From Bacteroides fragilis NCTC 9343 (lineage in GTDB: Bacteria > Bacteroidota > Bacteroidia > Bacteroidales > Bacteroidaceae): a stretch of DNA of 64,000 nucleotides. The translations under genes were made by a program, and so were the position numbers. The notes below the pieces were generated by a model. It saw only the letters and a program-made list of their open reading frames with translations, did not search any database and had not been told where the DNA came from. The stretch lies in contig NC_003228.3 of the NCBI RefSeq assembly GCF_000025985.1, positions 4,154,001 to 4,218,000 on the forward strand. Reading direction: 5' to 3'. Each line of letters begins with the position of its first letter. Positions within the stretch are counted from its first letter, which is position 1. Shown piece after piece: positions 1 to 7,799 of the stretch.

Positions 1-456
1 TTTGATACTACTTCCGATGATAGCAAGAACTGTTACCAACATTAAGAAATAGATACTATAAAGGAACATATCAGTCAGTTTTAACCAGAAAGGAACATTA
101 TCCGTTCCCTCATATCCTTGAATGGTCAGTGTTTCACCACTACCCATAGACCATGCTACGACCAATACAAGAACCAGAAGAATAAGTCCGAGCAATGATC
201 TGATAGCACCTTTAGGGTTATCTTTCAAAGCAGAACCGAACTGGAAGATAGCAGCAACCACAGTTGCAACTACAGCAATGCCAAACAGACCATACATCAA
301 GTACAGCAAGGCATCTGTGTTTGCGGGATTATCCATGTCGTATACAATTGGAGTTTCCATTTGTCCACCGAAGTAGAACAAGCCCAATACGATCACGATA
401 AGAGCAAACATCGCGTACAGTACGTAATACGATACTTTATATGTTAACTTACTCAT
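1..456 (-). CDS. Small integral membrane protein next to exbB (partial, 3' end outside window)
   Basis: An open frame runs from an ATG at 454-456 to the window edge with no stop, giving 152 codons; the C-terminus is missing. The visible protein has four strongly hydrophobic stretches, near residues 8-30, 48-75, 85-108 and 120-150, so it is an inner-membrane protein. The start lies 6 bases after the stop of the ExbB-like gene, so the two are almost certainly co-transcribed. In Bacteroides such a small membrane protein commonly sits between exbB and one or two exbD genes (known context, not visible here). I do not recognise a catalytic motif. A role in the TonB energising complex is inferred only from position. 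Confidence 0.8.
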   Translation of the reverse strand, partial: MSKLTYKVSYYVLYAMFALIVIVLGLFYFGGQMETPIVYDMDNPANTDALLYLMYGLFGIAVVATVVAAIFQFGSALKDNPKGAIRSLLGLILLVLVLVVAWSMGSGETLTIQGYEGTDNVPFWLKLTDMFLYSIYFLMLVTVLAIIGSSIK

Positions 457-462
457 CTCAGA

Positions 463-1284
463 TTATTTTTTGTATTTCAAGTTATATTTGATTACCATGT
501 CAAGCAAAGAGATAGAAGAATCTTCCATTTCGCTTGTAAGAGCTTCGATTTTAGCAAGGATGTAGTTATAGAATACCTGAAGGATCAAAGCTACAACCAA
601 ACCGAAGATAGTAGTAATCAAGGCAACCTTCATACCACCGGCAACAACTGTCGGAGAGATATCACCCTGCTGCTGAATCTTATCGAACGCCATAACCATA
701 CCTACTACAGTACCCAAGAATCCTAATGACGGAGCCATTGCGATAAACAGTGTGATCCAAGAACATCCTTTTTCAAGGTAACCGGCCTGAACACCACCAT
801 AAGATACTACTGATTTTTCAACAACATCGATACCCTGGTCGATTCTCATCAAACCCTGATAGTAGATAGAAGCAACAGGACCTCTTGTGTTACGAGCGAT
901 GTCTTTTGCAGCTTCAACATCACCTTTTTCCAGAGCTGCTTCGATAGAAGACATAAATTTCTTAGTGTTGATTTCAGCCAAGCTCAAGTAAATGATACGT
1001 TCAATACAGAAAGCCAAACCAATAACCAATGCGATAGCAACCAAACTCATGAAAGATGCAGTACCTTCGATGAATTTTACTTTAATTTCTTTGTGGATAC
1101 CACCTTCTTCAGCGCCTGCAAGAGGAGCAGAAGCTTCAGCAGCCTCAGCTACAGCATCAGCAACCGGTTTGTCTGCTGCAGGAGCAGCTTGTTCGGTAGC
1201 AGCAGCATCCTGAGCCTGAACGAGTTGAGTTGAGCCAAATGTTAAGACTCCCATCACAGCAACAATTGCAAATAACTTTTTCAT
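463..1284 (-). CDS. exbB: MotA/TolQ/ExbB-family proton channel
   Basis: This 273-residue protein is an ExbB/TolQ-type inner-membrane channel that uses the proton motive force to energise TonB-dependent outer-membrane transport. It begins with a signal-like or first membrane segment (residues 1-24) and an Ala/Glu-rich linker (about 25-62). A membrane helix near 78-96 and two C-terminal helices follow. The region with APSLGFLGTVVGMVMAF and the last helix around VALITTIFGLVVALILQVF carry the conserved Gly, Thr and Pro residues of the MotA_ExbB domain. The Ala-rich N-terminal extension makes it longer than classic ExbB and is common in Bacteroidetes. It is followed 6 bases later by another membrane protein and preceded by tRNA-Ser on the same strand. 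Exact partner (ExbD/TonB) is inferred. Confidence 0.92.
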   Translation of the reverse strand: MKKLFAIVAVMGVLTFGSTQLVQAQDAAATEQAAPAADKPVADAVAEAAEASAPLAGAEEGGIHKEIKVKFIEGTASFMSLVAIALVIGLAFCIERIIYLSLAEINTKKFMSSIEAALEKGDVEAAKDIARNTRGPVASIYYQGLMRIDQGIDVVEKSVVSYGGVQAGYLEKGCSWITLFIAMAPSLGFLGTVVGMVMAFDKIQQQGDISPTVVAGGMKVALITTIFGLVVALILQVFYNYILAKIEALTSEMEDSSISLLDMVIKYNLKYKK

Positions 1285-1362
1285 TGTGTGTCTAATTTTT
1301 AAGATTAATTAATTAAATTATTATTATTGTATTTACTTATCGTCTCTTGTTTATACTTCCTG

Positions 1363-1450
1363 CGGAGAGAGCGGGATTCGAACCCGCGATACACTTTTGG
1401 CGTATACACGCTTTCCAGGCGTGCCTCTTCAACCACTCGAGCATCTCTCC
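1363..1450 (-). tRNA. tRNA-Ser (anticodon GGA)
   Basis: The minus strand folds as a class II tRNA. The acceptor stem is GGAGAGA (1444-1450) with TCTCTCC (1364-1370), and the discriminator G is at 1363. The anticodon stem CACGC/GCGTG holds the loop CTGGAAA with anticodon GGA. There is a long variable arm (arms TATACGC and GTGTAT), and a T-arm with GGTTCGAATCC. The long variable arm fits serine. The 3' CCA is not encoded: the next bases read CA. Confidence 0.95.
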
Positions 1451-1476
1451 AATTGGCGCTTTCTTCAAATCGGGTG

Positions 1477-1504
1477 CAAATTACAAAAAAAATGCGAACC
1501 ACAA
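1477..1504 (-). promoter_or_regulatory. Putative Bacteroides-type promoter of tRNA-Ser
   Basis: On the minus strand TTG (1502-1504) is followed after 18 bp by TAATTTG (1477-1483), an approximate -33/-7 pair. The expected start would be about 20 bases before the mature tRNA 5' end at 1450. The fit to TAnnTTTG is imperfect. Confidence 0.4.
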
Positions 1505-1611
1505 GCGTTTTCAGCTACAAATGTATTCTTTTTTTTCTTCTTCTGCAGCATTATCCTTCTTTTATCTTTAATAAATCAACTAAATTAATAAAATTTAAAA
1601 TCTTGTGGAGC

Positions 1612-2388
1612 TTATTTGAGCATTCCAAACACTTTTAATGCGCTAACAGCGGTCAATTCCGCAACTTTTTCCGGATCTTCGTTATATATTTCGGCAACTT
1701 TTATTAATGTATCTTTCACATTCGCACTCTCATTTCTCTTTCCACGATTAGGAACCGGAGTGAGGTAAGGCGAATCGGTTTCCAATACGATACGTTCCAA
1801 CGGAACAGACTTCAATGTCTCCGGCAACGTTGACTTTTTGAAAGTCACCACACCGTTTATACCGATCTTAAATCCCGGAAACTCCATCATCCGGGCAGCT
1901 TCACCGGGAGTTCCCGTAAAGCTATGAAAGATTCCGGTCAGTCCACTATTTTTATAAGGTTGCAATACCTTATATATATAATCGAAAGCTTCGCGGCAAT
2001 GAATCACTATGGGCAATTGATAATGAAGGGCCCATTGCACTTGTTTTTCAAAAGCAATCAACTGTTCTTTCAGCCAGGTTTTATCCCAGTAAAGATCGAT
2101 TCCAATCTCGCCCACAGCAACGAACCGGCCGGAAGTTTCCAGATTTGCGGCAACGATTTCAAGCTCTTTTTCATAGGACTCGTTCACGGAGGTAGGGTGC
2201 AATCCGATCATCGGAAAGCAAAAGTCCCGATAGGTATCACAAACCGACAGCATGGGTTCAATCGTCGTACTATCTATGTTAGGCATAAAGATATGCGTCA
2301 CACCGGCAGCACGGGCACGTTCCATAACGAAAGGTAAATCTTCGGCAAACTCTTCCAGAAAAAGATGGGAATGTGAATCGACAAGCAT
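1612..2388 (-). CDS. tatD: TatD-family metal-dependent deoxyribonuclease
   Basis: This 258-residue protein has the usual length of TatD/YcfH nucleases, cytoplasmic TIM-barrel enzymes that hydrolyse DNA 3' ends with two metal ions. The metal ligands of the family are visible: the HxH motif at residues 6-8 (DSHSHL), Glu94 in VGEIGID, His130 in IVIHCREA, His155 in GIFHSFTG and Asp205 in LETDSPYL. The C-terminal PNRGKRNE stretch is also typical. The gene starts 3 bases after the stop of the upstream unknown gene and is the last member of a polyprenyl synthase-unknown-tatD operon. Nuclease activity is from family knowledge; some TatD-like proteins have other substrates. Confidence 0.93.
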   Translation of the reverse strand: MLVDSHSHLFLEEFAEDLPFVMERARAAGVTHIFMPNIDSTTIEPMLSVCDTYRDFCFPMIGLHPTSVNESYEKELEIVAANLETSGRFVAVGEIGIDLYWDKTWLKEQLIAFEKQVQWALHYQLPIVIHCREAFDYIYKVLQPYKNSGLTGIFHSFTGTPGEAARMMEFPGFKIGINGVVTFKKSTLPETLKSVPLERIVLETDSPYLTPVPNRGKRNESANVKDTLIKVAEIYNEDPEKVAELTAVSALKVFGMLK

Positions 2389-2391
2389 ATT

Positions 2392-3102
2392 TTAAAGAAT
2401 CTCCTTATTCTGTTTTTCTCCGGTCCGATAATAATAAATCAGACCATAATCACGACATTTTTCCAAGCGTTTCTCATTGGGCGATACATCCTGGAATTTG
2501 GCTTCCACCTGATTCCAGATATCCAGAATCAGCCGGTCGGCTTGCACACGCATGGATGCAAGTTGCTCTAAACTACGATTGGTGAGAGACTGAAGGCTTT
2601 TCTGTTTTTCATATCCTTCCATGAATATATCATAATGCACTTTCACTTTAGCAATCGTGGGGTTATAAATCGGAATACCGCCTTGAGAGGTGCGTTTCCG
2701 CTCCCCTTCTATAATTTTTTGTCCCCACTCGGCCAGAGACGCTTCACTACTTAAATCGGGTACACTGAAATTATCTACGGGCAAGCCATACAAAGCCTTA
2801 TGAGATTCTTTGATTTCCATACGAATCACAGCCAAATTCAAGACTTGTATGAAGTGAGAAATATAAAGCCGGGCCGTTTTTACATTCGCCTGGTGTTTCT
2901 TACTGTTCCTGCTTTGCTCTCCGTAACAGTGTACATAATAAGAATGCGCCGTTTCAAATTTAGACAGAAATATACGGGCTTCTCCCAATGTCTTGAGTGA
3001 AACAGGCAAATCATAGACACCACACATATCGCCCTTCACGACCGCTGTTTTCAGCGCCCGTATCCTGGCTTGATCTGTATTTGGCAAACGTCTATAGGGC
3101 AT
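2392..3102 (-). CDS. Conserved protein of unknown function
   Basis: This 236-residue protein has no signal peptide and no membrane segment, so it is probably cytoplasmic. It is rich in charged residues and looks mostly helical (for example residues 105-235 with many Lys, Glu and Gln). I recognise no catalytic motif and assign no function. It lies 7 bases downstream of the polyprenyl synthase and 3 bases upstream of tatD, so all three are probably translated from one mRNA. The tight packing suggests a conserved housekeeping context in Bacteroides, but this cannot be tested from the sequence alone. Confidence 0.75.
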   Translation of the reverse strand: MPYRRLPNTDQARIRALKTAVVKGDMCGVYDLPVSLKTLGEARIFLSKFETAHSYYVHCYGEQSRNSKKHQANVKTARLYISHFIQVLNLAVIRMEIKESHKALYGLPVDNFSVPDLSSEASLAEWGQKIIEGERKRTSQGGIPIYNPTIAKVKVHYDIFMEGYEKQKSLQSLTNRSLEQLASMRVQADRLILDIWNQVEAKFQDVSPNEKRLEKCRDYGLIYYYRTGEKQNKEIL

Positions 3103-3109
3103 CTCGATA

Positions 3110-4084
3110 TTACATCTCGCGGTACATTAAATGCTTCATCAACTTTTTCAGCTCACTCTTCTTATCCTCAATGACAGACACGGCGCCCAGGCTTGTCATC
3201 GCACGAGTGTAATACTCACGCATCTTGTTTTCGCAAACAGCCTTGATGCCAATCTGAGTGTACAATTCGGTCACAGCACTGATTTTTTCTTCGGGACAGA
3301 ATGAAGTTGCACTCAACCAATGATTTAATCCCTCCAACTGATCCCGGTCGGCACGTTCCAGTGCTTTAATCAGCATATACGTCTTTTTATTGCATAGAAT
3401 GTCTCCACCAATGTTTTTACCAAACACAGCAGGATCACCATATACATCCAGCAAATCATCCTGCAATTGGAAGGCTACTCCGATCTGCATGCCAAAATCA
3501 TACAGATTTTCGGCATCCTCAGGAGAAGCTCCACCTAAAATAGCTCCGATTTTCAAACTGGCAGCCAACAAAACCGCCGTTTTCAAACGGATCATTTCCA
3601 GATACTCCTCTTCCTTTACATCCTCACGGGACTCAAAATTCATATCCATTTGCTGTCCCTCACAAATTTCAAGTGCTGTCAGGCTGAACAAATCCATCAC
3701 TTCTTTGAGGTGTTCCGATGAACTGGCAGCCATATACTGATAGGCCAGCACCAGCATAGCGTCTCCTGACAAAATCGCAGTATTGTCATTCCATACTTTA
3801 TGGACAGTTGTCTTGCCGCGGCGCATATCAGCCCGATCCATCAAATCGTCATGCAAAAGAGTATAGTTATGATAAACTTCAATAGCCGTAGCAGGGTCAT
3901 AAATAGAGGACACATCCTCCTTGTAGAGGTTGTATGCCATTAGCATAAGAACCGGCCGAATACGTTTCCCTCCCATGGAAAGAACATATTTAATAGGGTC
4001 ATACAAACCTGCCGGAGTACGTGTAAACCGGATATCTGAAATGTGAGAATTGATCTTATCGAGAAGCTGAGATGCTGTATACAT
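3110..4084 (-). CDS. Polyprenyl diphosphate synthase (IspA/IspB family)
   Basis: This 324-residue all-helical trans-prenyltransferase condenses isopentenyl diphosphate with allylic diphosphates. Both aspartate-rich motifs are intact: DDLMD at residues 79-83 followed by RADMRRGKTTVHK, and QDDLLDVYGD around 208-217. GGKRIRP at 38-44 is the substrate-binding Lys/Arg region. Tyr and Thr occupy the positions five and four residues before the first motif. A bulky residue there usually shortens the product, but product length (FPP, GGPP or longer quinone side chain) cannot be decided by eye. The gene begins a compact operon with an unknown gene and tatD; a terminator at 4119-4143 separates it from tonB. 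Confidence 0.93.
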   Translation of the reverse strand: MYTASQLLDKINSHISDIRFTRTPAGLYDPIKYVLSMGGKRIRPVLMLMAYNLYKEDVSSIYDPATAIEVYHNYTLLHDDLMDRADMRRGKTTVHKVWNDNTAILSGDAMLVLAYQYMAASSSEHLKEVMDLFSLTALEICEGQQMDMNFESREDVKEEEYLEMIRLKTAVLLAASLKIGAILGGASPEDAENLYDFGMQIGVAFQLQDDLLDVYGDPAVFGKNIGGDILCNKKTYMLIKALERADRDQLEGLNHWLSATSFCPEEKISAVTELYTQIGIKAVCENKMREYYTRAMTSLGAVSVIEDKKSELKKLMKHLMYREM

Positions 4085-4118
4085 AATAAATAAATTATAA
4101 AAGAGAGATTGAATGAAA

Positions 4119-4143
4119 AGAGGCTGCTTGGACGGCAGCCTCT
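4119..4143 (-). terminator. Rho-independent terminator after tonB
   Basis: A 9-bp perfect stem (4119-4127 with 4135-4143; core GAGGCTGC/GCAGCCTC) with a 7-base loop is followed on the minus strand by a short T-run. It lies 20 bases beyond the tonB stop. Confidence 0.75.
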
Positions 4144-4163
4144 CTTCTTATACTATACAATGA

Positions 4164-4847
4164 TTATTGCAGTCTGAATCGTACAGGTAATGTAAACCGA
4201 CAACGAACCGGTTTACCTCTCTGCATACCCGGCTTCCACTTAGGCATGGTCTTAACCACACGAAGAGCTTCTTTATCAAGGTAGGGGTCAACGCTCTTTA
4301 CAACTTTAATATCACCTATGCTACCGTCACGTTCAACAACGAACTGGAGGACAACCTGTCCCTGAGTACCGTTTTCCTGAGCGATCGGCGGATATTTGAT
4401 ATTCTTGTACAGGAACTGGAGACAAGCAGGCATACCACCCGGGAATTCAGGTGCATTTTCTACTACTTCAAAAATCTCTTGTTCCGAGGGTTCTTCTTCT
4501 TTTACCTCAACCGGTACATATTTTACTTCCACTTTCTGTCCGGTATCCTCTGTTGAAGCAATGGCTGTTTCTTGTACATCAGCCTCGTCATCAACAATCT
4601 TCAGGATTTCAGCCTGTTTGGGAACCTCGACAGGAGGTGGGGCCGGTTTTTCTTCCTGTTGTGTGATAGGAATCATTTCCTCTTCAAACTCAATCTGGGC
4701 TACCGCCTGGCTTGTATCGATCTTTATATCACGCTCCGTCCATTCGAACGCAACGAATATAAAGGCGAGCACCACCACGTAACCGATCAGCAGCCACTGG
4801 GTTTTCTTACCTTCGAGGTCTGCTTTGGGCGATTTTTTTACTTCCAT
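4164..4847 (-). CDS. tonB: Energy transducer TonB
   Basis: This 227-residue protein couples the ExbB/ExbD proton channel to outer-membrane transporters such as SusC proteins. An uncleaved N-terminal membrane anchor lies at about residues 17-37 (WLLIGYVVVLAFIFVAF). It is followed by an acidic and proline-rich periplasmic spacer (PAPPPVEVPK near 68). A TonB C-terminal domain spans about 145-227, with KYPPIAQENGTQGQVVLQF and the final KWKPGMQRGKPV-type hairpin. The gene is transcribed alone on the minus strand, with a terminator behind it and a -7-like box in front. Bacteroides carry many TonB paralogues, so which transporters it serves is unknown. Confidence 0.93.
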   Translation of the reverse strand: MEVKKSPKADLEGKKTQWLLIGYVVVLAFIFVAFEWTERDIKIDTSQAVAQIEFEEEMIPITQQEEKPAPPPVEVPKQAEILKIVDDEADVQETAIASTEDTGQKVEVKYVPVEVKEEEPSEQEIFEVVENAPEFPGGMPACLQFLYKNIKYPPIAQENGTQGQVVLQFVVERDGSIGDIKVVKSVDPYLDKEALRVVKTMPKWKPGMQRGKPVRCRFTLPVRFRLQ

Positions 4848-4908
4848 AAAATTAGTATATAAAAATTGGTGTTCTTCTGGTTTTTAAGCTGTTATTGCTT
4901 TTGTGGCA

Positions 4909-4916
4909 CAAATATA
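4909..4916 (-). promoter_or_regulatory. Putative -7 box for tonB
   Basis: TATATTTG on the minus strand matches the Bacteroides -7 consensus TAnnTTTG, 61 bases before the tonB start. No clear TTTG element is seen 19 bp upstream. Confidence 0.4.
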
Positions 4917-4939
4917 ACGCAGATATTTTAAAAATACAG

Positions 4940-4947
4940 TATATTTG
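4940..4947 (+). promoter_or_regulatory. Putative -7 box for cmk
   Basis: TATATTTG on the plus strand, 55 bases before the cmk start; it is divergent from the tonB box. No good -33 partner is visible. Confidence 0.4.
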
Positions 4948-5002
4948 GCGAAAAAATTTAGATAATACGTTAAAAAAGGGAGTAAACCTGCTGCATAACA
5001 TA

Positions 5003-5692
5003 ATGAAAAAGATAACAATTGCAATTGATGGCTTTTCCTCGTGCGGGAAAAGCACCATGGCTAAAGATTTAGCCAAAGAAATAGGATACATCTACATCGA
5101 CAGTGGAGCGATGTATCGTGCCGTTACATTATATAGTATAGAAAATGGCATCTTTCACGGTGATACAATCGATACGGATGAATTAAAACGACGTATCGGC
5201 GACATCCACATCTCTTTCCGGATCGATCCGGAGACAGGACGCCCCAACACTTACTTAAATGGAGTGAATGTAGAGAACAAAATCCGCACAATGGAGGTTT
5301 CTTCTAAAGTAAGCCCGATCAGTGCACTCGGTTTTGTCCGGGAAGCGATGGTGGCTCAGCAACAGGAAATGGGAAAAGCCAAGGGTATTGTTATGGATGG
5401 TCGTGACATCGGGACGACCGTATTCCCGGATGCGGAATTAAAAATATTCGTAACCGCCTCCGCCGAAATCCGTGCCCAACGCCGCTATGACGAACTGAAA
5501 GCCAAGGGTCAGGAAACCGGCTTCGAAGAGATACTGGAAAATGTGAAGCAACGTGACCACATCGATCAGACACGTGAAGTCAGCCCATTGAAGAAAGCCG
5601 ACGATGCTTTGCTATTAGACAACAGCCATCTCACCATCGCCGAGCAAAAAGAGTGGCTGATGGCAGAATATCAGAAAGCGATAAAAGCATAA
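5003..5692 (+). CDS. cmk: Cytidylate kinase (CMP/dCMP kinase)
   Basis: This 229-residue enzyme phosphorylates CMP and dCMP with ATP in pyrimidine salvage and synthesis. The P-loop is GFSSCGKST (residues 8-16). The CMP-binding region [12 protein letters not shown] follows, and [22 protein letters not shown] is the diagnostic Cmk segment. The basic lid [19 protein letters not shown] is near residue 190. The ATG at 5003 is chosen over an upstream in-frame start at 4895, because it places the P-loop at its normal distance from the N-terminus and the -7 box at 4940-4947 lies inside the longer frame. It is followed by a repeat island and hairpin before ispH. Confidence 0.95.
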   Translation: MKKITIAIDGFSSCGKSTMAKDLAKEIGYIYIDSGAMYRAVTLYSIENGIFHGDTIDTDELKRRIGDIHISFRIDPETGRPNTYLNGVNVENKIRTMEVSSKVSPISALGFVREAMVAQQQEMGKAKGIVMDGRDIGTTVFPDAELKIFVTASAEIRAQRRYDELKAKGQETGFEEILENVKQRDHIDQTREVSPLKKADDALLLDNSHLTIAEQKEWLMAEYQKAIKA

Positions 5693-5700
5693 AAACAAAA

Positions 5701-5780
5701 GGGTGTAACCATCCGCCTGTTAGGGTGTAGCCATCCTAAAGAAAGGGTGTAGCCATCCGGTCAGTATGGCTACACCCTTT
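5701..5780 (+). repeat. Short intergenic word-repeat island (GGGTGTARCCATCC x3, then inverted)
   Basis: Three direct copies of GGGTGTARCCATCC start at 5701, 5723 and 5745. The final stretch ATGGCTACACCCTTT (5766-5780) is the reverse complement of the third copy. The copies are separated by 8 bases each. No open frame covers them. Confidence 0.85.
5742..5780 (+). terminator. Strong hairpin terminator after cmk
   Basis: A perfect 15-bp stem pairs 5742-5756 with 5766-5780 around a 9-base loop and runs into six T residues on the plus strand. It is built from the third and the inverted copy of the repeat word. It sits about 50 bases after the cmk stop and just before ispH. Confidence 0.8.
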
Positions 5781-5804
5781 TTTAATCATACATTTGTAAT
5801 CATT

Positions 5805-6677
5805 ATGGTAAAAGTAGAAATAGATGAAGGTTCCGGTTTTTGCTTTGGAGTGGTCACAGCTATCCACAAAGCCGAAGAGGAACTCGCAAAAGGGGTAACA
5901 CTCTATTGCCTGGGAGACATTGTACACAACAGCCGTGAAGTGGAACGCCTGAAAGAGATGGGGCTGATTACCATCAATCATGAAGAGTTCAAACAACTCC
6001 ATAACGCCAAAGTGCTTTTGCGTGCCCATGGCGAACCACCCGAAACCTATATCATTGCCAAAGAAAATAATATTGAAATCATCGATGCCACGTGTCCGGT
6101 GGTACTCCGCCTGCAAAAACGAATCAAACAAGAGTATATGCAGGAGGACCTCGACGAAAAACAAATCGTAATTTACGGAAAGAACGGACATGCGGAAGTC
6201 TTAGGTTTGGTAGGGCAGACAACCGGCAAAGCTATTGTGATAGAAAAGCTCGACGAGGCTCGCCGGCTGGATTTCAGCAAAAGCATACGCCTGTACTCGC
6301 AGACAACCAAATCACTGGATGAATTCTGGGAAATTGTGGAATATATCAAGGAGCACATCTCTCCCGACGTAACTTTTGAGTACTACGATACCATTTGCCG
6401 CCAAGTGGCCAACCGTATGCCCAACCTACGAAAGTTTGCCGCATCACACGATTTGATCTTCTTCGTCAGTGGTAAAAAAAGTTCAAATGGCAAAATGTTA
6501 TTCGAAGAATGCAAAAAAGTCAACCCGAATTCACATTTGATAGACAGTGCCGACGAAATTGACGACTCTTTACTACCCGGTGTCAATTCTATCGGTGTAT
6601 GCGGGGCTACATCGACTCCTAAATGGCTGATGGAAGAAATCTCTGAAGCTATAAAGGCACAGATTAAAAGACAATGA
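5805..6677 (+). CDS. ispH: 4-hydroxy-3-methylbut-2-enyl diphosphate reductase
   Basis: This 290-residue iron-sulfur enzyme carries out the last step of the MEP isoprenoid pathway, giving IPP and DMAPP. The three cluster cysteines are visible in SGFCFGV (near residue 13), DATCPVV (near 98) and GVCGATSTP (near 265). The substrate-binding His residues lie in RAHGEPP and NGHAEV. The ATG at 5805 is chosen because it puts FCFGV at its usual N-terminal position. An upstream in-frame ATG at 5766 lies inside the hairpin arm and is unlikely. A TACATTTG -7-like box at 5789-5796 would place the transcript start almost at the start codon. The gene lies upstream of pfkA on the same strand. Confidence 0.95.
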   Translation: MVKVEIDEGSGFCFGVVTAIHKAEEELAKGVTLYCLGDIVHNSREVERLKEMGLITINHEEFKQLHNAKVLLRAHGEPPETYIIAKENNIEIIDATCPVVLRLQKRIKQEYMQEDLDEKQIVIYGKNGHAEVLGLVGQTTGKAIVIEKLDEARRLDFSKSIRLYSQTTKSLDEFWEIVEYIKEHISPDVTFEYYDTICRQVANRMPNLRKFAASHDLIFFVSGKKSSNGKMLFEECKKVNPNSHLIDSADEIDDSLLPGVNSIGVCGATSTPKWLMEEISEAIKAQIKRQ

Positions 6678-6715
6678 ATTAACGTTATTTAATCATACAG
6701 GGCACTCCTTTTTGT

Positions 6716-6723
6716 TATCTTTG
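6716..6723 (+). promoter_or_regulatory. Putative -7 box for pfkA
   Basis: TATCTTTG matches TAnnTTTG exactly and lies 28 bases before the chosen pfkA start. It overlaps the longer TTG-initiated frame beginning at 6712, which argues against that frame. No clear -33 element is seen. Confidence 0.55.
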
Positions 6724-6750
6724 CAACGTCAATTAAAAAACATGATTGTT

Positions 6751-7731
6751 ATGGGAACAGTTAAGTGTGTTGGTATTTTAACTTCCGGTGGTGATGCACC
6801 GGGAATGAACGCTGCTATTCGTGCAGTAACGCGTGCAGCAATCTACAACGGACTGCAAGTAAAAGGTATATATAGAGGATACAGAGGCTTGGTAACAGGA
6901 GAGATCAAGGAGTTTAAGAGCCAGAATGTAAGTAACATCATTCAACTGGGAGGAACGATCCTGAAGACAGCACGTTGCAAAGAGTTTACAACTCCCGAAG
7001 GACGTAAAATGGCATACGACAATATGGTGAAAGAAGGAATCGATGCCCTTGTAGTGATCGGTGGCGACGGTTCGCTGACCGGAGCACGCATCTTTGCACA
7101 AGAGTATGACATTCCATGCATCGGACTTCCGGGAACCATCGACAATGACCTTTACGGCACCGACACGACCATCGGATACGATACGGCGCTGAACACTATT
7201 TTGGATGCTGTCGACAAAATCCGTGACACGGCCACTTCTCACGAACGTCTGTTCTTCGTTGAAGTGATGGGACGTGATGCCGGTTTCCTGGCATTGAACG
7301 GTGCGATTGCTTCCGGAGCAGAAGCTGCCATCATCCCCGAATTCAGTACAGAAGTCGACCAATTGGAAGAATTTATAAAGAGCGGTTTCCGTAAATCAAA
7401 GAACAGCAGTATCGTACTGGTAGCCGAAAGCGAACTCACCGGAGGAGCTATGCATTATGCCGAACGCGTGAAAAACGAATACCCTCAATACGACGTCCGT
7501 GTCACCATTTTAGGGCACTTGCAGCGCGGGGGTAGTCCGACGGCACACGACCGTATTTTGGCCAGCCGTCTAGGCGCAGCCGCTATCGACGCTATTATGG
7601 AAGATCAACGAAATGTCATGATTGGCATTGAACACGACGAGATTGTATACGTTCCGTTCAGTAAAGCCATCAAGAATGATAAACCTGTCAAGAGAGATCT
7701 CGTCAATGTATTGAGAGAACTGTCTATTTGA
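6751..7731 (+). CDS. pfkA: ATP-dependent 6-phosphofructokinase
   Basis: This 326-residue glycolytic enzyme phosphorylates fructose 6-phosphate. Visible signatures are the ATP-binding [13 protein letters not shown] near residue 10, GGDGSLTGA near 103, the catalytic [12 protein letters not shown] near 125 (Asp base in TIDND), the substrate-binding MGRDAGFLA near 170, and [15 protein letters not shown] near 250. GGDGS, with Gly in the position that differs in PPi enzymes, and the overall length fit an ATP-dependent PfkA (family knowledge). The ATG at 6751 gives the usual [15 protein letters not shown] start; an ATG at 6742 three codons upstream is possible. Bacteroides carry more than one PFK, so this need not be the only one. 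Confidence 0.94.
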   Translation: MGTVKCVGILTSGGDAPGMNAAIRAVTRAAIYNGLQVKGIYRGYRGLVTGEIKEFKSQNVSNIIQLGGTILKTARCKEFTTPEGRKMAYDNMVKEGIDALVVIGGDGSLTGARIFAQEYDIPCIGLPGTIDNDLYGTDTTIGYDTALNTILDAVDKIRDTATSHERLFFVEVMGRDAGFLALNGAIASGAEAAIIPEFSTEVDQLEEFIKSGFRKSKNSSIVLVAESELTGGAMHYAERVKNEYPQYDVRVTILGHLQRGGSPTAHDRILASRLGAAAIDAIMEDQRNVMIGIEHDEIVYVPFSKAIKNDKPVKRDLVNVLRELSI

Positions 7732-7751
7732 TAGCAGTACAACAGTAATAA

Positions 7752-7799
7752 GATAAACGGTGGACGGTAAACATACATGTTTATGGTTCACCGTTTATC
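7752..7799. terminator. Bidirectional terminator between pfkA and the SDR gene
   Basis: An 11-bp outer stem (GATAAACGGTG at 7752-7762 with CACCGTTTATC at 7789-7799) encloses a second inverted pair, TAAACAT/ATGTTTA. It lies between two convergent genes; its right arm overlaps the last codons and the stop of the minus-strand SDR gene. Confidence 0.7.

Noticed and set aside
463..1284. MotA flagellar stator
   Set aside because: The gene has an Ala-rich ExbB-type N-terminus, with tonB and a small membrane protein nearby, and no flagellar genes.
5701..5780. Inverted repeats read as insertion-sequence ends
   Set aside because: No transposase and no target duplication; the same pattern with other words recurs in several gaps, so it is not a single mobile element.
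5766..5804. Upstream in-frame ATG for ispH
   Set aside because: It lies in the terminator hairpin arm and would add 13 residues before the conserved N-terminus.
6712..6750. TTG-initiated longer pfkA frame
   Set aside because: It overlaps a consensus -7 box, so it would not be transcribed, and the extra residues are not family-like.
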